Source: Pseudomonas sediminis (GTDB taxonomy: Bacteria > Pseudomonadota > Gammaproteobacteria > Pseudomonadales > Pseudomonadaceae). From it: a stretch of DNA of 64,000 nt. Below are positions 26,388-36,054 of this stretch, one piece after another. Location of the stretch: NCBI RefSeq assembly GCF_039555755.1, contig NZ_CP154631.1, positions 2,170,001 through 2,234,000 on the forward strand, given 5' to 3'. The notes below the pieces were generated by a model that was given only the letters and a program-made list of their open reading frames with translations, was not told where the DNA came from and ran no database searches. Position 1 is the first letter of the stretch. Each line of letters opens with the position of its first letter. Made by a program: the position numbers and the translations under genes.

Positions 26388-27659
26388 TCAACCCTGGTAG
26401 CTGATGTGTCCGTCGACCAGTGTGTAGCGCACCGCGCCAGGCAGGCAATGGCCGATGAACGGGCAGTTGCTGCCCTTGGAGTACCACTGCTCGCCGGCGA
26501 TGGTCGAGGCCTGCGCATCGAACAGCACGATATCGGCAGCGCCGCCGACGTTCAGGCTGCCGGCTGGCAGGCGCAGCGCGGCGGCGGGGCCGTTGGTAAG
26601 GCGCGCCAGCAGTGTCGGCAGATCCAGCAGGCCGTCTTGCACCAGGCTCAGGGCCAGTGGCAGCAGCAACTGCACGCTGCTGATGCCTGGCTCGGTGGCG
26701 GCGAAGGGCGCCAGCTTGGCATCGCGCTCGTGCGGCTGGTGGTGACTGGAAATGGCAGAGATCACCCCGGCTTTCACTGCTTCGCGCAGACCGTCGCGGT
26801 CGGTACGCGAGCGCAGCGGCGGCTGCACATGGTAAAGGCTGGAGAAATCGATCAGCGCCTCGTCGGTGAGGATCAGTTGGTACAGCGCCACGTCGGCGGT
26901 CACCGGCAGGCCGCGGGCCTGAGCAGCGGCGATCAGCTCGGCACCACGGGCGCTGGTGATCTGGCTGAAGTGCGCACGCACGCCGCTTTGTTCTACCAGC
27001 AGCAGGTCGCGAGCCAGGGCCACGGTTTCGGCGGTTTCCGGGATGCCGGCCAGGCCGAGGAAGCTGGCGGTCGGGCCTTCGTGAGCCAGGCCGCCTTCGG
27101 CCAGGTCGGCATCCTGCGAGTGGAAGATCACCTGCAGGTCGAAGGTGGCTGCATATTCCAGCGCGCGGCGCAGGGTGCGGCTGCTGCGGAAGTTGTCCAG
27201 GCCGTTGCCGAATGCCACACAACCGGCATCGCGCAGAGCAACCAGTTCTGCGAGCTGCTCGCCGGCCAGGCCCTTGCTCAGTGCGCCGATGGGATAGACC
27301 TTGGTGTGCCCGGCTTCGCGGGCGCGGTCGAGGATCAGCTCGGCCACCGCCGAGGTGTCCAGCACTGGTTTGGTGAACGGTGGGCAGCACAGGCTGGTGA
27401 CGCCGCCGGCCGCTGCTGCGAGGGTTTCCGTGGCGATGCTGCCCTTGCGGCTATAGCCAGGCTCACGCAGGGCCACCGACAGGTCGACCAGGCCGGGTGC
27501 GGCAATCAGGCCTTGGGCGTCGAGAGTCTTGTCGGCAGTGAAGCCGGCAGGTGCCTGGCCGGTGGCGATCAGTTTGCCGCCATCTATATAGAGGTCGGTG
27601 ACCTGATCCAGGCCGCTGGCCGGGTCGATCACGCGGGCGCCGAGGATTGCGGTACGCAT
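26388..27659 (-). CDS. pyrX: Inactive dihydroorotase homologue PyrX (PyrC')
   Basis: A 423-aa amidohydrolase-fold protein. In the active dihydroorotase the first metal site is DxHxHLREP; here it reads DLSVALREP, with Ser61 and Ala63 in place of the two His. It should therefore be catalytically dead. In P. putida and P. aeruginosa this protein is needed to assemble the aspartate transcarbamoylase dodecamer with PyrB. Its start overlaps the pyrB stop by one base. A separate active dihydroorotase gene is expected elsewhere in the genome. Confidence 0.92.
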   Translation of the reverse strand: MRTAILGARVIDPASGLDQVTDLYIDGGKLIATGQAPAGFTADKTLDAQGLIAAPGLVDLSVALREPGYSRKGSIATETLAAAAGGVTSLCCPPFTKPVLDTSAVAELILDRAREAGHTKVYPIGALSKGLAGEQLAELVALRDAGCVAFGNGLDNFRSSRTLRRALEYAATFDLQVIFHSQDADLAEGGLAHEGPTASFLGLAGIPETAETVALARDLLLVEQSGVRAHFSQITSARGAELIAAAQARGLPVTADVALYQLILTDEALIDFSSLYHVQPPLRSRTDRDGLREAVKAGVISAISSHHQPHERDAKLAPFAATEPGISSVQLLLPLALSLVQDGLLDLPTLLARLTNGPAAALRLPAGSLNVGGAADIVLFDAQASTIAGEQWYSKGSNCPFIGHCLPGAVRYTLVDGHISYQG

Positions 27660-28666
27660 CAGTTGGCCTCCTCGGCGTTGAGTTGACGTTGGGCGTTCTG
27701 CCCGCTCATGGCCATCGACAGCACGGCCATACGGATGGCGATGCCGTAGGTGACCTGGTTGAGGATCACCGACTGCGGGCCGTCGGCCACTGCCGACTCG
27801 ATCTCCACGCCGCGGTTGATCGGCCCCGGGTGCATCACCAGGGCATCCGGCTTGGCCAGCTTGAGGCGCTGCTCGGTGAGCCCGAACAGGCGGTAGAACT
27901 CGCCCTCGCTGGGCAGCAGGCCGCCCTGCATGCGCTCGCGCTGTAGACGCAGCATGATCACCACGTCGACGTCCTTGAGGCCTTCATCGGCATCGCTGAA
28001 CACGCGCACGCCGTAAGCCTGCTCCAGACCGATCGGCAGCAGAGTCTTCGGCGCGATGACGCGAATGTCCGGGCAGCCCAGGGTCTTCAGCGCCAGCATG
28101 TTCGAGCGTGCTACCCGCGAGTGCAGGATGTCGCCGACGATGGCCACCGAGAGGTTCTCGAAATCACCTTTGTGGCGGCGGATGGTGAGCATGTCGAGCA
28201 TGCCCTGGGTCGGGTGCGCGTGGCGGCCGTCGCCGCCGTTGATGATCGCCAGGTTCGGGCACACGTGCTCGGCGATGAAGTGCGCGGCGCCGGAGTCGGC
28301 ATGGCGCACGACGAAGATGTCGGCGGCCATGGCTTCGAGGTTGCGCAGGGTATCGAACAGCGTCTCGCCCTTGCTGGTGGAACTGGTCGAGACGTTGAGG
28401 CTGATGACGTCGGCCGATAGGCGCTGGGCGGCCAGTTCGAAGGTGGTGCGGGTGCGCGTGGAGTTCTCGAAGAACACGTTGCACACGGTCTTGCCGCGCA
28501 GCAGCGGGACTTTCTTCACTGCCCGCGCGCCGACTTCGAGGAAGGAGTCGGCGGTGTCGAGGATTTCGGTCAACAGCTCGCGGGGCAGGCCGTCGAGTGA
28601 GAGGAAGTGGCGCAACTGACCTTGGTCGTTCAGTTGCAGCGGGCGCTTGGCGGCGAGTGGCGTCAT
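27659..28666 (-). CDS. pyrB: Aspartate carbamoyltransferase catalytic subunit
   Basis: A 335-aa enzyme joining carbamoyl phosphate and aspartate, the first committed step of pyrimidine synthesis. The carbamoyl-phosphate motif STRTRTTFE starts at residue 69. [12 protein letters not shown] and [11 protein letters not shown] are also visible. It carries the N-terminal extension of class A enzymes that hold a regulatory nucleotide site and associate with PyrX. It sits 10 bases after pyrR. Confidence 0.96.
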   Translation of the reverse strand: MTPLAAKRPLQLNDQGQLRHFLSLDGLPRELLTEILDTADSFLEVGARAVKKVPLLRGKTVCNVFFENSTRTRTTFELAAQRLSADVISLNVSTSSTSKGETLFDTLRNLEAMAADIFVVRHADSGAAHFIAEHVCPNLAIINGGDGRHAHPTQGMLDMLTIRRHKGDFENLSVAIVGDILHSRVARSNMLALKTLGCPDIRVIAPKTLLPIGLEQAYGVRVFSDADEGLKDVDVVIMLRLQRERMQGGLLPSEGEFYRLFGLTEQRLKLAKPDALVMHPGPINRGVEIESAVADGPQSVILNQVTYGIAIRMAVLSMAMSGQNAQRQLNAEEAN

Positions 28667-28676
28667 CGCGGGGGTC

Positions 28677-29180
28677 TCAGTTGGCGAGCGTCTGGAGTTC
28701 GAGGGTCAGCGGCGTGGGGCCGGACAATTTTACCCGCTCGTTGGCTGCCAGCGACAGGGTGGCACCGACCACGTCGGGGCGAATCGGTAACTCGCGGGCA
28801 TCGAGGTCGAGCAGGCTGACCAGGGTCACACTGGCCGGGCGGCCATAATCGAACAGTTCGTTCAGTGCGGCGCGGATGGTGCGGCCGCTCATCAATACGT
28901 CGTCGATCAGTACCAGGTGCTGGCCTTCGATCTCGAACGGCAGCTCGGACGGTTGCACCTGTGGATGCAGGCCATTCTGGGTGAAGTCGTCGCGGTAGAA
29001 GGACACGTCGAGCACGCCCAGCGCGTCGTCACGATTCAGGGCCTGCAGCAGGGCCTGGGCGACCCAGACACCGCCAGTCCGGATGCCGATAAAACGCGGT
29101 TCGCTGATCTGGCGCCGATTCAGATGCTGGGTCAGGGCGCTGGCCATGGCCGGCAGTAGATCGTTGGGGTTGGGCAGCAT
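28677..29180 (-). CDS. pyrR: PyrR, pyrimidine regulator / uracil phosphoribosyltransferase
   Basis: A 167-aa phosphoribosyltransferase-fold protein with the PRPP loop [17 protein letters not shown]. In pseudomonads PyrR is reported to regulate pyr genes and to have little or no uracil phosphoribosyltransferase activity; in Bacillus it is an attenuation protein. Gene order ruvX-pyrR-pyrB-pyrX matches other Pseudomonas. I see no clear attenuator between ruvX and pyrR (only 30 bases). Confidence 0.92.
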   Translation of the reverse strand: MLPNPNDLLPAMASALTQHLNRRQISEPRFIGIRTGGVWVAQALLQALNRDDALGVLDVSFYRDDFTQNGLHPQVQPSELPFEIEGQHLVLIDDVLMSGRTIRAALNELFDYGRPASVTLVSLLDLDARELPIRPDVVGATLSLAANERVKLSGPTPLTLELQTLAN

Positions 29181-29210
29181 GGCGAAACTCCTTGGTGCGG
29201 GCTGACTCGA

Positions 29211-29645
29211 TCAGCCCGTGCAGTTTTCCTCTAACCAGCCCTGTAGCAACAAGGCTGCAGCAATGGCATCAACGGGGCGCTCGCGATGGCCGCCACTCTG
29301 GCCTTCGCGCAGGCGCTGGCCCTTGGCCTCGAAGGTGGTCAGGCGTTCGTCGTGGGTGAAGGCCGGCAGGTTGAAGCGGCCGTTGAGGCGGCGGGCGAAT
29401 TTCTCGGCGCGGGCGCTCATCTCACTGGGCGTGCCATCCATGTTAAGGGGCAGGCCGACCACCACGGCGTCCGGCTGCCACTCCTTGATCAGCGCTTCGA
29501 CGCGGCTCCAGTCCGGCACGCCGTTCTGCGCCTTGAGCACACACAGTTCGCGGGCCTGGCCGGTGATTACCTGGCCGACGGCGACGCCGATCTGCTTGGT
29601 GCCATAGTCGAAGCCCAGCAGCAGGCGCAGTGGCTTGTTGCTCAT
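29211..29645 (-). CDS. ruvX: Putative pre-16S rRNA nuclease / Holliday junction resolvase RuvX (YqgF)
   Basis: A 144-aa RNase H-like nuclease. The first Asp is in LLGFDYGTKQIGVAVG, followed by VVVGLPLNMDGT and THDERLTT and the final Asp in RPVDAIAAALLLQ. E. coli YqgF matures the 16S rRNA 5' end. The start overlaps the algH stop by one base, a conserved coupling. Confidence 0.94.
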   Translation of the reverse strand: MSNKPLRLLLGFDYGTKQIGVAVGQVITGQARELCVLKAQNGVPDWSRVEALIKEWQPDAVVVGLPLNMDGTPSEMSARAEKFARRLNGRFNLPAFTHDERLTTFEAKGQRLREGQSGGHRERPVDAIAAALLLQGWLEENCTG

Positions 29646-30214
29646 CAGGCGTGCCCAACCTGTGAAGTCAGCAGGCTGAGGTTGACCCCCAGACGCGCAG
29701 CTGCGGCATTCAGGCGTTGGTCGAACGGCAGGTCGAAGAGAATGTTGGTGTCGGCGGGGCAGGTCAGCCAGGCGTTATCGGCCAGTTCGGCCTCCAGTTG
29801 CCCGGCATCCCAGCCGGCGTAGCCGAGGGTGATCAGGTAGTGATCCGGGCCGCTGCCGTCGGCGATGGCGAACAGCACGTCCTGCGAGGTCGAAAGCCCC
29901 AGCTCGCCCAGCTCCAGGGTCGCCTGGAACTGTGGGCCGGCGGGATGCAGGACGAAGCCGCGGTCAGTCTGTACCGGGCCGCCAGCGAAGATCGGCAGGC
30001 TGTGGCACAGCGCCGCGGGCTCCTCATCGGGGCGTAATTGCTCCAGCACATCGGCCAGGTTGAGGCCATTGGGCTTGTTGATCACCAGGCCCATCGCGCC
30101 CTGCTCGTTGTGTTCGACCAGGTAGGTGACGGTCTGCGCGAAATTCGGATCGTCCATGTGCGGCATGGCGATCAGGAAATGGTGCTTGAGCGAGGTAGGG
30201 GCTGAACTCTTCAT
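29645..30214 (-). CDS. algH: AlgH/YqgE family protein
   Basis: A 189-aa DUF179 protein. It has the family signatures FLIAMPHMDDPNFAQTVTYLVEHN, GAMGLVINKP and TLGYAGWDAGQLE. Named for an effect on alginate production in P. aeruginosa; the molecular function is unknown. ATG 30214 (MKSSAPTSLKHHF) is preferred to the ORF start 12 codons upstream, which would add an unrelated segment. Confidence 0.93.
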   Translation of the reverse strand: MKSSAPTSLKHHFLIAMPHMDDPNFAQTVTYLVEHNEQGAMGLVINKPNGLNLADVLEQLRPDEEPAALCHSLPIFAGGPVQTDRGFVLHPAGPQFQATLELGELGLSTSQDVLFAIADGSGPDHYLITLGYAGWDAGQLEAELADNAWLTCPADTNILFDLPFDQRLNAAAARLGVNLSLLTSQVGHA

Positions 30215-30243
30215 GTCGGCTAGTTTGAAGCCGCAAGCTGCAA

Positions 30244-30300
30244 GCGACAAGCATCAGCAGAAGAACCTCCGTCGCGGTTCTCCGTATTGAGGCTTGTCGC
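30244..30300. repeat. Hairpin between tonB-like gene and algH
   Basis: gcgacaagc (30244-30252) pairs with gcttgtcgc (30292-30300), enclosing a smaller hairpin agaacct...ggttct. It lies in the 94-base gap downstream of the tonB-like gene and upstream of algH; it may be a terminator for the former. Confidence 0.55.
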
Positions 30301-30308
30301 GGCTCTGG

Positions 30309-31205
30309 CTAGTTGCTCGACAGGCGGTCGCCGCGCTCGAAGCGCCAGGTGCGGATGATCTCCAGGCGGTCGATATCAGCCAGGTCGCCGGTGAAGGGCG
30401 CATAGGGCGCGGCCAGGCGCACGATGCGCTGCGCGGCCTGGTCGAGCATGGCCTGGCCGGACGATTCCAGCACCTGGACCTCGTACAGCGAGCCGTCACG
30501 GTTGATCGACACCAGCAGGCGCAGGCTACCGTAGATGCGTTGGCGACGAGCATCGTCGGGATAATTCAGGTTGCCGATGCGCTCGACCTTCTTGCGCCAT
30601 TCGTCCTTGTACCAGGCGCCCTTGTCGCGCATGGTCGAGGCAGCATTGAGGCGGTGGATCTTCGGGCGTTTGGCGTACTGCTGAACCTCCTGGGCAAGCT
30701 CCGCCTCCAGGCTGGCGATCTCGGCGGACAACTGAGCAGAGTCGAACACTGGTGCAGGCTGGGTTTGAGGCGCCGGCTTGGTTTCTTCGCGTTTGACCGG
30801 AGTTTTCTGCTGCTGTGGTGCGCGTGTAGCGACCGCGGCCTTGGGTGCTTCCTGTTTACTGGCGGGCTGTTGCGGGGCGGCGGGCGGTGTGACCTTGCGC
30901 ACCTCGCTGTCCTGGAAGGGCGCCTGTTCGGTGGTCTTGGGGGCTGCTGCATGTTCCAGCGTGCCGCTGCCTTGCTGGTTGTCCTGCGCCAGGAAATCCG
31001 CTTCTTTGGGCTTTTCTTCGCTCTTGAAGGTGGAAAGCGTGATTTCCAGCGTCTTGCTGATTTCCGGCGGCGACTCTAGGGTAAAACCGACGCCGAGGAT
31101 CAGTGCCGCGTGCAGTGCAGCCGCGAGAAACAGGGTGAATCCCAGGCGGTCCGCCGGTCGTGCGTTGGCGGAGGAGGTGGTCGGTGGGGTGGCTGCTGCG
31201 TTCAT
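30309..31205 (-). CDS. TonB-family energy transducer (TonB3-like)
   Basis: A 298-aa inner-membrane protein that couples the proton motive force to outer-membrane processes. A single membrane helix (about residues 23-42), a periplasmic Pro/Ala/Gln/Lys-rich linker (about 60-150) and a C-terminal TonB domain (about 215-290; YPDDARRQRIYGSLRLLVSINRDGSL) are seen. In P. aeruginosa the gene at this place (tonB3, PA0406), next to gshB and pilG, is required for twitching motility. Position therefore suggests a role with type IV pili rather than iron uptake. Confidence 0.86.
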   Translation of the reverse strand: MNAAATPPTTSSANARPADRLGFTLFLAAALHAALILGVGFTLESPPEISKTLEITLSTFKSEEKPKEADFLAQDNQQGSGTLEHAAAPKTTEQAPFQDSEVRKVTPPAAPQQPASKQEAPKAAVATRAPQQQKTPVKREETKPAPQTQPAPVFDSAQLSAEIASLEAELAQEVQQYAKRPKIHRLNAASTMRDKGAWYKDEWRKKVERIGNLNYPDDARRQRIYGSLRLLVSINRDGSLYEVQVLESSGQAMLDQAAQRIVRLAAPYAPFTGDLADIDRLEIIRTWRFERGDRLSSN

Positions 31206-31293
31206 CGCGTATCGGGTCTGCTTTCGAATGTCGCGCAGTCTGCCGGGTAGCAGTAGGCGCCTGCAAGTTGCAGGCGCCAGGCTGCCACCTGCG

Positions 31294-32250
31294 TCAAGCT
31301 TTTAACCCGCGCTTGCGTGCAATGCAGTCCATCAGCTGTTCGCCGATGCGGGTGTCGAATGCCGCATCGATCTCGCGGATACAGGTCGGGCTGGTGACAT
31401 TGATTTCTGTCAGATGGTCACCGATCACGTCGAGCCCAACGAAGATCAGGCCTTTTCCGCGCAGGGTCGGGCCGACTGCGGCGGCGATCTCACGATCACG
31501 TTCGGTCAGTGGGCGTGCCTCGCCACGGCCACCTGCGGCCAGGTTGCCGCGGGTCTCTCCGGCAGCCGGAATACGTGCCAGGCAGTAGGGTACCGGTTCC
31601 CCGTCTATCATCAGGATGCGTTTGTCGCCGTCCTTGATCGCCGGCAGGTAGGCCTGCGCCATGATCTGCTGGTGGCCGTGAAGGGTCAGGGTTTCCAGAA
31701 TCACCGAGAGATTCGGGTCGCCCTCACGGTGGCGAAATATCTGCGATCCGCCCATGCCATCAAGGGGTTTGAGAATGATGTCACGGTGCTCATCGGCAAA
31801 CTGGCGCACAATGTCGGGGCGCCGGCTTACCAGAGTCGCAGGTGTGTATTGAGGAAACTGGGTGGCGAAGAACTTTTCATTGCAGTCGCGCAGACTCTGC
31901 GGCCGATTGACCACCAGTACGCCGTCGCGCTCGGCCTGCTCGAGCAGGTAGGTGGAGTAGACGAACTCGTTATCGAAGGGCGGGTCCTTGCGCATCAGGA
32001 TCACGTCCAGTTCGGCGAGCGGCGTGTCCTGCTCCGTACCAAGGGTGAACCAGCGCTGCGGATCGTTGAACACTTCCAGAGAGCGCAGGCGGGCGCGAGC
32101 CTGACCGCGAACCTGATAGAGATCCTGCTGCTCCATGTAAAACAGCGACCAGCCGCGTGCTTGAGCGGCCAGCAACATGGCCAGCGAGCTGTCTTTTTTG
32201 AAGGAGATGCTGGCAATAGGATCCATGACGATCCCGAGACGAAGGCTCAT
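31294..32250 (-). CDS. gshB: Glutathione synthetase
   Basis: A 318-aa ATP-grasp enzyme adding glycine to gamma-glutamylcysteine. LGIVMDPIASI at the N-terminus, ILKPLDGMGGSQIFR and VGLDVIGDHLTEINVTSPTCIREID are typical. ATG 32250 gives MSLRLGIVMD; a longer frame to 32343 encodes a low-quality Arg/Ser/Pro leader and is rejected. It is divergent from pilG with a 242-base region that should hold both promoters. Confidence 0.96.
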   Translation of the reverse strand: MSLRLGIVMDPIASISFKKDSSLAMLLAAQARGWSLFYMEQQDLYQVRGQARARLRSLEVFNDPQRWFTLGTEQDTPLAELDVILMRKDPPFDNEFVYSTYLLEQAERDGVLVVNRPQSLRDCNEKFFATQFPQYTPATLVSRRPDIVRQFADEHRDIILKPLDGMGGSQIFRHREGDPNLSVILETLTLHGHQQIMAQAYLPAIKDGDKRILMIDGEPVPYCLARIPAAGETRGNLAAGGRGEARPLTERDREIAAAVGPTLRGKGLIFVGLDVIGDHLTEINVTSPTCIREIDAAFDTRIGEQLMDCIARKRGLKA

Positions 32251-32492
32251 GGGGGGATAAACTCCGTGAGATGAGGGTGAAGGCCGGGCTGACCGAGCCG
32301 AATGACGGCTCTCAGGGTGGCGCCGGCCGGGCCGCGTGGTCAAGGGCGGAGCTGCCCGGGAAGCCTTATAGATTGCATCTGGAGAGTGTGCTAAAAAGGC
32401 CCGACGATTGGGTCAAGACCCATCGAAGACTGGGCCTCAGGCATACTGATAACGCGAATATAACGACTCACCGAGGCGATGGTAGGGCAAAC

Positions 32493-32900
32493 ATGGAACA
32501 GCATACCGAGGGTTTGAAAGTGATGGTGATCGACGATTCGAAAACGATTCGTCGCACCGCTGAAACTCTGCTGAAAAAAGTGGGTTGTGATGTCATCACT
32601 GCGGTCGATGGCTTCGATGCCCTGGCCAAGATTGCCGACACGCATCCCAGCATCATCTTTGTTGACATCATGATGCCGCGTCTCGATGGGTATCAGACCT
32701 GTGCCCTGATCAAGAACAACAGTGCTTTCAAGTCCACGCCAGTGATCATGCTGTCCTCCAAGGACGGCCTGTTCGACAAGGCCAAGGGGCGTATAGTCGG
32801 CTCCGACCAGTACCTGACCAAGCCTTTCAGCAAGGAAGAGCTGCTCGGTGCTATCAAAGCCCACGTGCCTGACTTCACCCCAGTGGAACAAGCCTCCTGA
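32493..32900 (+). CDS. pilG: Twitching motility response regulator PilG
   Basis: A 135-aa single-domain CheY-like receiver. Acidic pocket VIDDSKT, phospho-acceptor Asp in FVDIMMPRLDG and the Lys in TKPFSKEE are present. In P. aeruginosa PilG promotes pilus extension and feeds cAMP signalling downstream of ChpA. ATG 32493 gives the known 135-residue length. It is the first gene of the rightward pil-chp cluster. Confidence 0.96.
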   Translation: MEQHTEGLKVMVIDDSKTIRRTAETLLKKVGCDVITAVDGFDALAKIADTHPSIIFVDIMMPRLDGYQTCALIKNNSAFKSTPVIMLSSKDGLFDKAKGRIVGSDQYLTKPFSKEELLGAIKAHVPDFTPVEQAS

Positions 32901-32946
32901 CGTTCCGGCCTGACCGCCGTACGCCACTTCTGTATTGGGAAACACC

Positions 32947-33312
32947 ATGGCTCGAATTCTGATTGTTGATGACTCACCGACCGAGATGTACAAGCTGACC
33001 GCCATGTTGGAAAAGCATGGGCATCAGGTACTCAAAGCGGAAAATGGCGCCGATGGCGTAGCTCTGGCTCGCCAGGAAAAACCCGATGCGGTGCTGATGG
33101 ACATCGTCATGCCGGGCCTCAACGGTTTTCAGGCGACCCGTCAGTTGACCAAGGACGCCGAGACCAGCCACATCCCGGTGGTCATCGTTACCACCAAGGA
33201 TCAGGAAACCGACAAGGTCTGGGGCAAGCGCCAGGGCGCGAAGGACTACCTGACCAAGCCGATCGATGAAGATACCTTGCTGAAGACTCTCAATGCGGTG
33301 CTGGCCGGCTGA
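32947..33312 (+). CDS. pilH: Twitching motility response regulator PilH
   Basis: A 121-aa CheY-like receiver with IVDDSPTEMYK, LMDIVMPGLNGF and TKPIDED. PilH counters PilG, favouring retraction or acting as a phosphate sink. ATG 32947 is preferred to an upstream start at 32935 on family length. It lies 46 bases after pilG and 45 before pilI. Confidence 0.96.
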   Translation: MARILIVDDSPTEMYKLTAMLEKHGHQVLKAENGADGVALARQEKPDAVLMDIVMPGLNGFQATRQLTKDAETSHIPVVIVTTKDQETDKVWGKRQGAKDYLTKPIDEDTLLKTLNAVLAG

Positions 33313-33357
33313 TGCCGTGCTGCTCGCGTACTAAATAAAAAGAAGGCCAAGGCTGGC

Positions 33358-33894
33358 ATGTCCGTGCAGACTCCTTTCCAGATTCTCCTCGAGATCGACC
33401 AGCGTTGCCGAGCCCTGGCGGCCGGGCTGCCGTCGCAGCAAGCGGCGGTACAGACCTGGAGCGGTATCGGCTTTCGCATGGGCGAGCGATTCTTCGTCGC
33501 GCCGATGGGGGAGGTGGGTGAGGTACTGCATGAGCCGCGCTACACCCTGCTGCCGGGTGTCAAAGGCTGGGTCAAAGGGGTGGCCAACGTGCGTGGCCGC
33601 CTGCTGCCGATCATGGACCTGTGCGGGTTCTTCGGTAATGAGCTGTCGCCGCTGCGCAAGTTGCGGCGAATTCTGGTGGTCGACTATCAGGAAATCTTCG
33701 CTGGCCTGACGGTCGATGAAGTTTTCGGTATGCAGCACTTCCCCGTGGATGCATTTTCAGAACAACTGCCGCCTCTCGAGGCGAGCATTGCGCCGTTTAT
33801 CCACGGTGTCTTTCAACGAGAACAGCCCTGGTTGGTGTTCAGCCCTCATGCGCTGACGGCCGATCCTGGCTTCCTCGATGTGTCCTTTCAGTAG
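33358..33894 (+). CDS. pilI: CheW-like adaptor PilI
   Basis: A 178-aa CheW-domain scaffold protein that links the receptor PilJ to the kinase ChpA. The CheW fold is recognisable from FRMGERFFVAPMGEVGEVL, GWVKGVANVRGRLLPIMDLCGFF and VDYQEIFAGLTVDEVFGM. It starts with ATG 33358 and precedes pilJ by 81 bases. Confidence 0.95.
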   Translation: MSVQTPFQILLEIDQRCRALAAGLPSQQAAVQTWSGIGFRMGERFFVAPMGEVGEVLHEPRYTLLPGVKGWVKGVANVRGRLLPIMDLCGFFGNELSPLRKLRRILVVDYQEIFAGLTVDEVFGMQHFPVDAFSEQLPPLEASIAPFIHGVFQREQPWLVFSPHALTADPGFLDVSFQ

Positions 33895-33975
33895 ATTTTC
33901 GGTTGGGTCGGTTCTTCCGGCCCTTTGGCGTTACATGGGAACCGTAGTGCGGTCGGTCCAGGCGGGGGCCAGAAA

Positions 33976-36012
33976 ATGAAAAAATTCAATGCAGGTAATT
34001 TGTTGGTCGGGGCGCGCAGTAGCACGCTGATCGCGACGCTGTTCGTCGTGCTGATCGTTTCCATCGTGCTGTTGTTCGCGAACTTCGCCTACATCAACAC
34101 CCAGTCCAACTACGATACCGAGTACATCAGCCACTCCGGTGAGCTGCGCGTACTGTCCCAGCGTATCGCCAAGAACGCCACGGAAGCTGCGGCAGGTAAA
34201 GCCGAAGCCTTCGGTCTGTTGCGCGACGCGCGTAACGACTTCCAGCTGCGCTGGGGGTACCTGACCGATGGTGATGCCAGCAGTGGCTTGCCGTCGGCGC
34301 CCGCGTCGGTGCAGGCGCAGATGGCTGCGGTACAGCAGGACTGGGATAGCCTGCGGCAGAATACCGACGCCATTCTGGCCAGTGAGCAGACCGTACTGTC
34401 CCTGCACCAGGTAGCCGCCACCCTGGCGGAAACCATCCCGCAGTTGCAGGTCGAGTACGAGGAAGTGGTCGACATCCTGCTGGAAAGCGGTGCGCCGGCT
34501 GCTCAGGTTTCTGTGGCCCAACGCCAGTCGCTGCTGGCCGAGCGTATTCTCGGTTCGGTGAACAAGGTACTGGCCGGTGACGAAGACTCGGTACAGGCTG
34601 CCGACATGTTCGGTCGTGACGCCAGCCTGTTCGGCCGTGTACTGGCTGCAATGCTCGAAGGCAACGCCGCGATGGAAATCAGCCAGGTGACCGACGAGGA
34701 AGCCCTCGAACGTCTGGCCGAGATTTCCGAGCTGTTCGAATTCGTATCCGGCTCCGTGGACGAGATTCTCGAAACCTCGCCAGAACTGTTCCAGGTACGT
34801 GAATCGGCGAACTCGATCTTCACCGTTTCGCAGACCCTGCTGGACAAGGCCTCCGAGCTCGCCGTCGGCTTTGAGAACCTGGCCTCGGGCCGTGCCATCA
34901 ACACCCTGTTCGGCTACGTGCTGGGTGGCCTGGCGCTGGGTGCGATCATCCTCATCGGTCTGGTGATGGTGCGTGAAACCAACCGCCGTCTGGCCGAGAC
35001 CGCCGAGAAGAACGAGCGTAACCAGACCGCGATTCTGCGTCTGCTCGACGAAATCGCCGACCTCGCCGACGGTGACTTGACCGTGGCCGCGACGGTAACC
35101 GAAGACTTCACCGGTGCCATCGCCGACTCCATCAACTACTCCATCGACCAGCTGCGCGACCTGGTAGCCACGATCAACCTGACCGCCGTTCAGGTAGCCG
35201 GTGCTGCCCAGGAAACCCAGGCCACGGCGATGCACCTGGCGGAAGCTTCCGAGCACCAGGCGCAGGAGATTGCCGGCGCCTCCGCCGCGATCAACGAAAT
35301 GGCCGTGTCGATTGACCAGGTATCGGCGAACGCCTCGGAATCCTCCGCGGTAGCGGAGCGTTCCGTAGCCATCGCCAACAAGGGTAACGAAGTCGTACAC
35401 AACACCATCACCGGCATGGATAACATCCGTGAGCAGATCCAGGACACCTCGAAGCGGATCAAACGCCTCGGTGAATCGTCCCAGGAGATCGGTGACATCG
35501 TTAGTCTGATTAACGATATTGCCGACCAGACCAACATCCTCGCACTGAACGCTGCGATCCAGGCCTCCATGGCCGGTGATGCGGGCCGCGGTTTCGCCGT
35601 GGTAGCGGACGAGGTACAACGCCTCGCAGAACGTTCCTCGGCGGCGACCAAGCAGATCGAGGCGCTGGTAAAAACCATTCAGACCGACACCAACGAAGCC
35701 GTTATCTCCATGGAGCAGACGACTTCCGAAGTGGTGCGCGGTGCCCGCCTGGCGCAGGACGCCGGGGTGGCACTGGAAGAGATCGAGAAGGTATCGAAGA
35801 CCCTCGCGGCCCTCATCCAGAACATTTCCAACGCCGCGCGTCAGCAGGCCTCTTCGGCCGGCCACATTTCCAACACCATGAACGTGATCCAGGAGATCAC
35901 CTCGCAGACGTCCTCGGGTACCACCGCCACCGCCAAGAGCATTGGTAACCTGGCCAAGATGGCCAGTGAGATGCGCAAGTCGGTGTCCGGTTTCACCCTG
36001 CCAGACGCCTGA
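33976..36012 (+). CDS. pilJ: Twitching motility methyl-accepting chemoreceptor PilJ
   Basis: A 678-aa receptor. One membrane helix at about residues 16-36, a large periplasmic part with two PilJ-type four-helix modules, a second helix at about 309-331 and then a HAMP-like and cytoplasmic signalling region. The hairpin tip reads [33 protein letters not shown]. In P. aeruginosa PilJ senses surface contact through the pilus and drives ChpA. ATG 33976 gives [10 protein letters not shown]; an upstream ATG at 33925 lacks a ribosome site. Confidence 0.96.
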   Translation: MKKFNAGNLLVGARSSTLIATLFVVLIVSIVLLFANFAYINTQSNYDTEYISHSGELRVLSQRIAKNATEAAAGKAEAFGLLRDARNDFQLRWGYLTDGDASSGLPSAPASVQAQMAAVQQDWDSLRQNTDAILASEQTVLSLHQVAATLAETIPQLQVEYEEVVDILLESGAPAAQVSVAQRQSLLAERILGSVNKVLAGDEDSVQAADMFGRDASLFGRVLAAMLEGNAAMEISQVTDEEALERLAEISELFEFVSGSVDEILETSPELFQVRESANSIFTVSQTLLDKASELAVGFENLASGRAINTLFGYVLGGLALGAIILIGLVMVRETNRRLAETAEKNERNQTAILRLLDEIADLADGDLTVAATVTEDFTGAIADSINYSIDQLRDLVATINLTAVQVAGAAQETQATAMHLAEASEHQAQEIAGASAAINEMAVSIDQVSANASESSAVAERSVAIANKGNEVVHNTITGMDNIREQIQDTSKRIKRLGESSQEIGDIVSLINDIADQTNILALNAAIQASMAGDAGRGFAVVADEVQRLAERSSAATKQIEALVKTIQTDTNEAVISMEQTTSEVVRGARLAQDAGVALEEIEKVSKTLAALIQNISNAARQQASSAGHISNTMNVIQEITSQTSSGTTATAKSIGNLAKMASEMRKSVSGFTLPDA

Positions 36013-36054
36013 TAAAGGAGTGCGAGGGCTGGCGGCAGCCTTCGCTACATAGCC

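Noticed and set aside
33931..35865. A 644-codon open frame on the minus strand opposite pilJ
   Set aside because: It is the antisense of a well-conserved receptor gene in GC-rich DNA, and its Gly/Arg/His-rich product has no recognisable domain.
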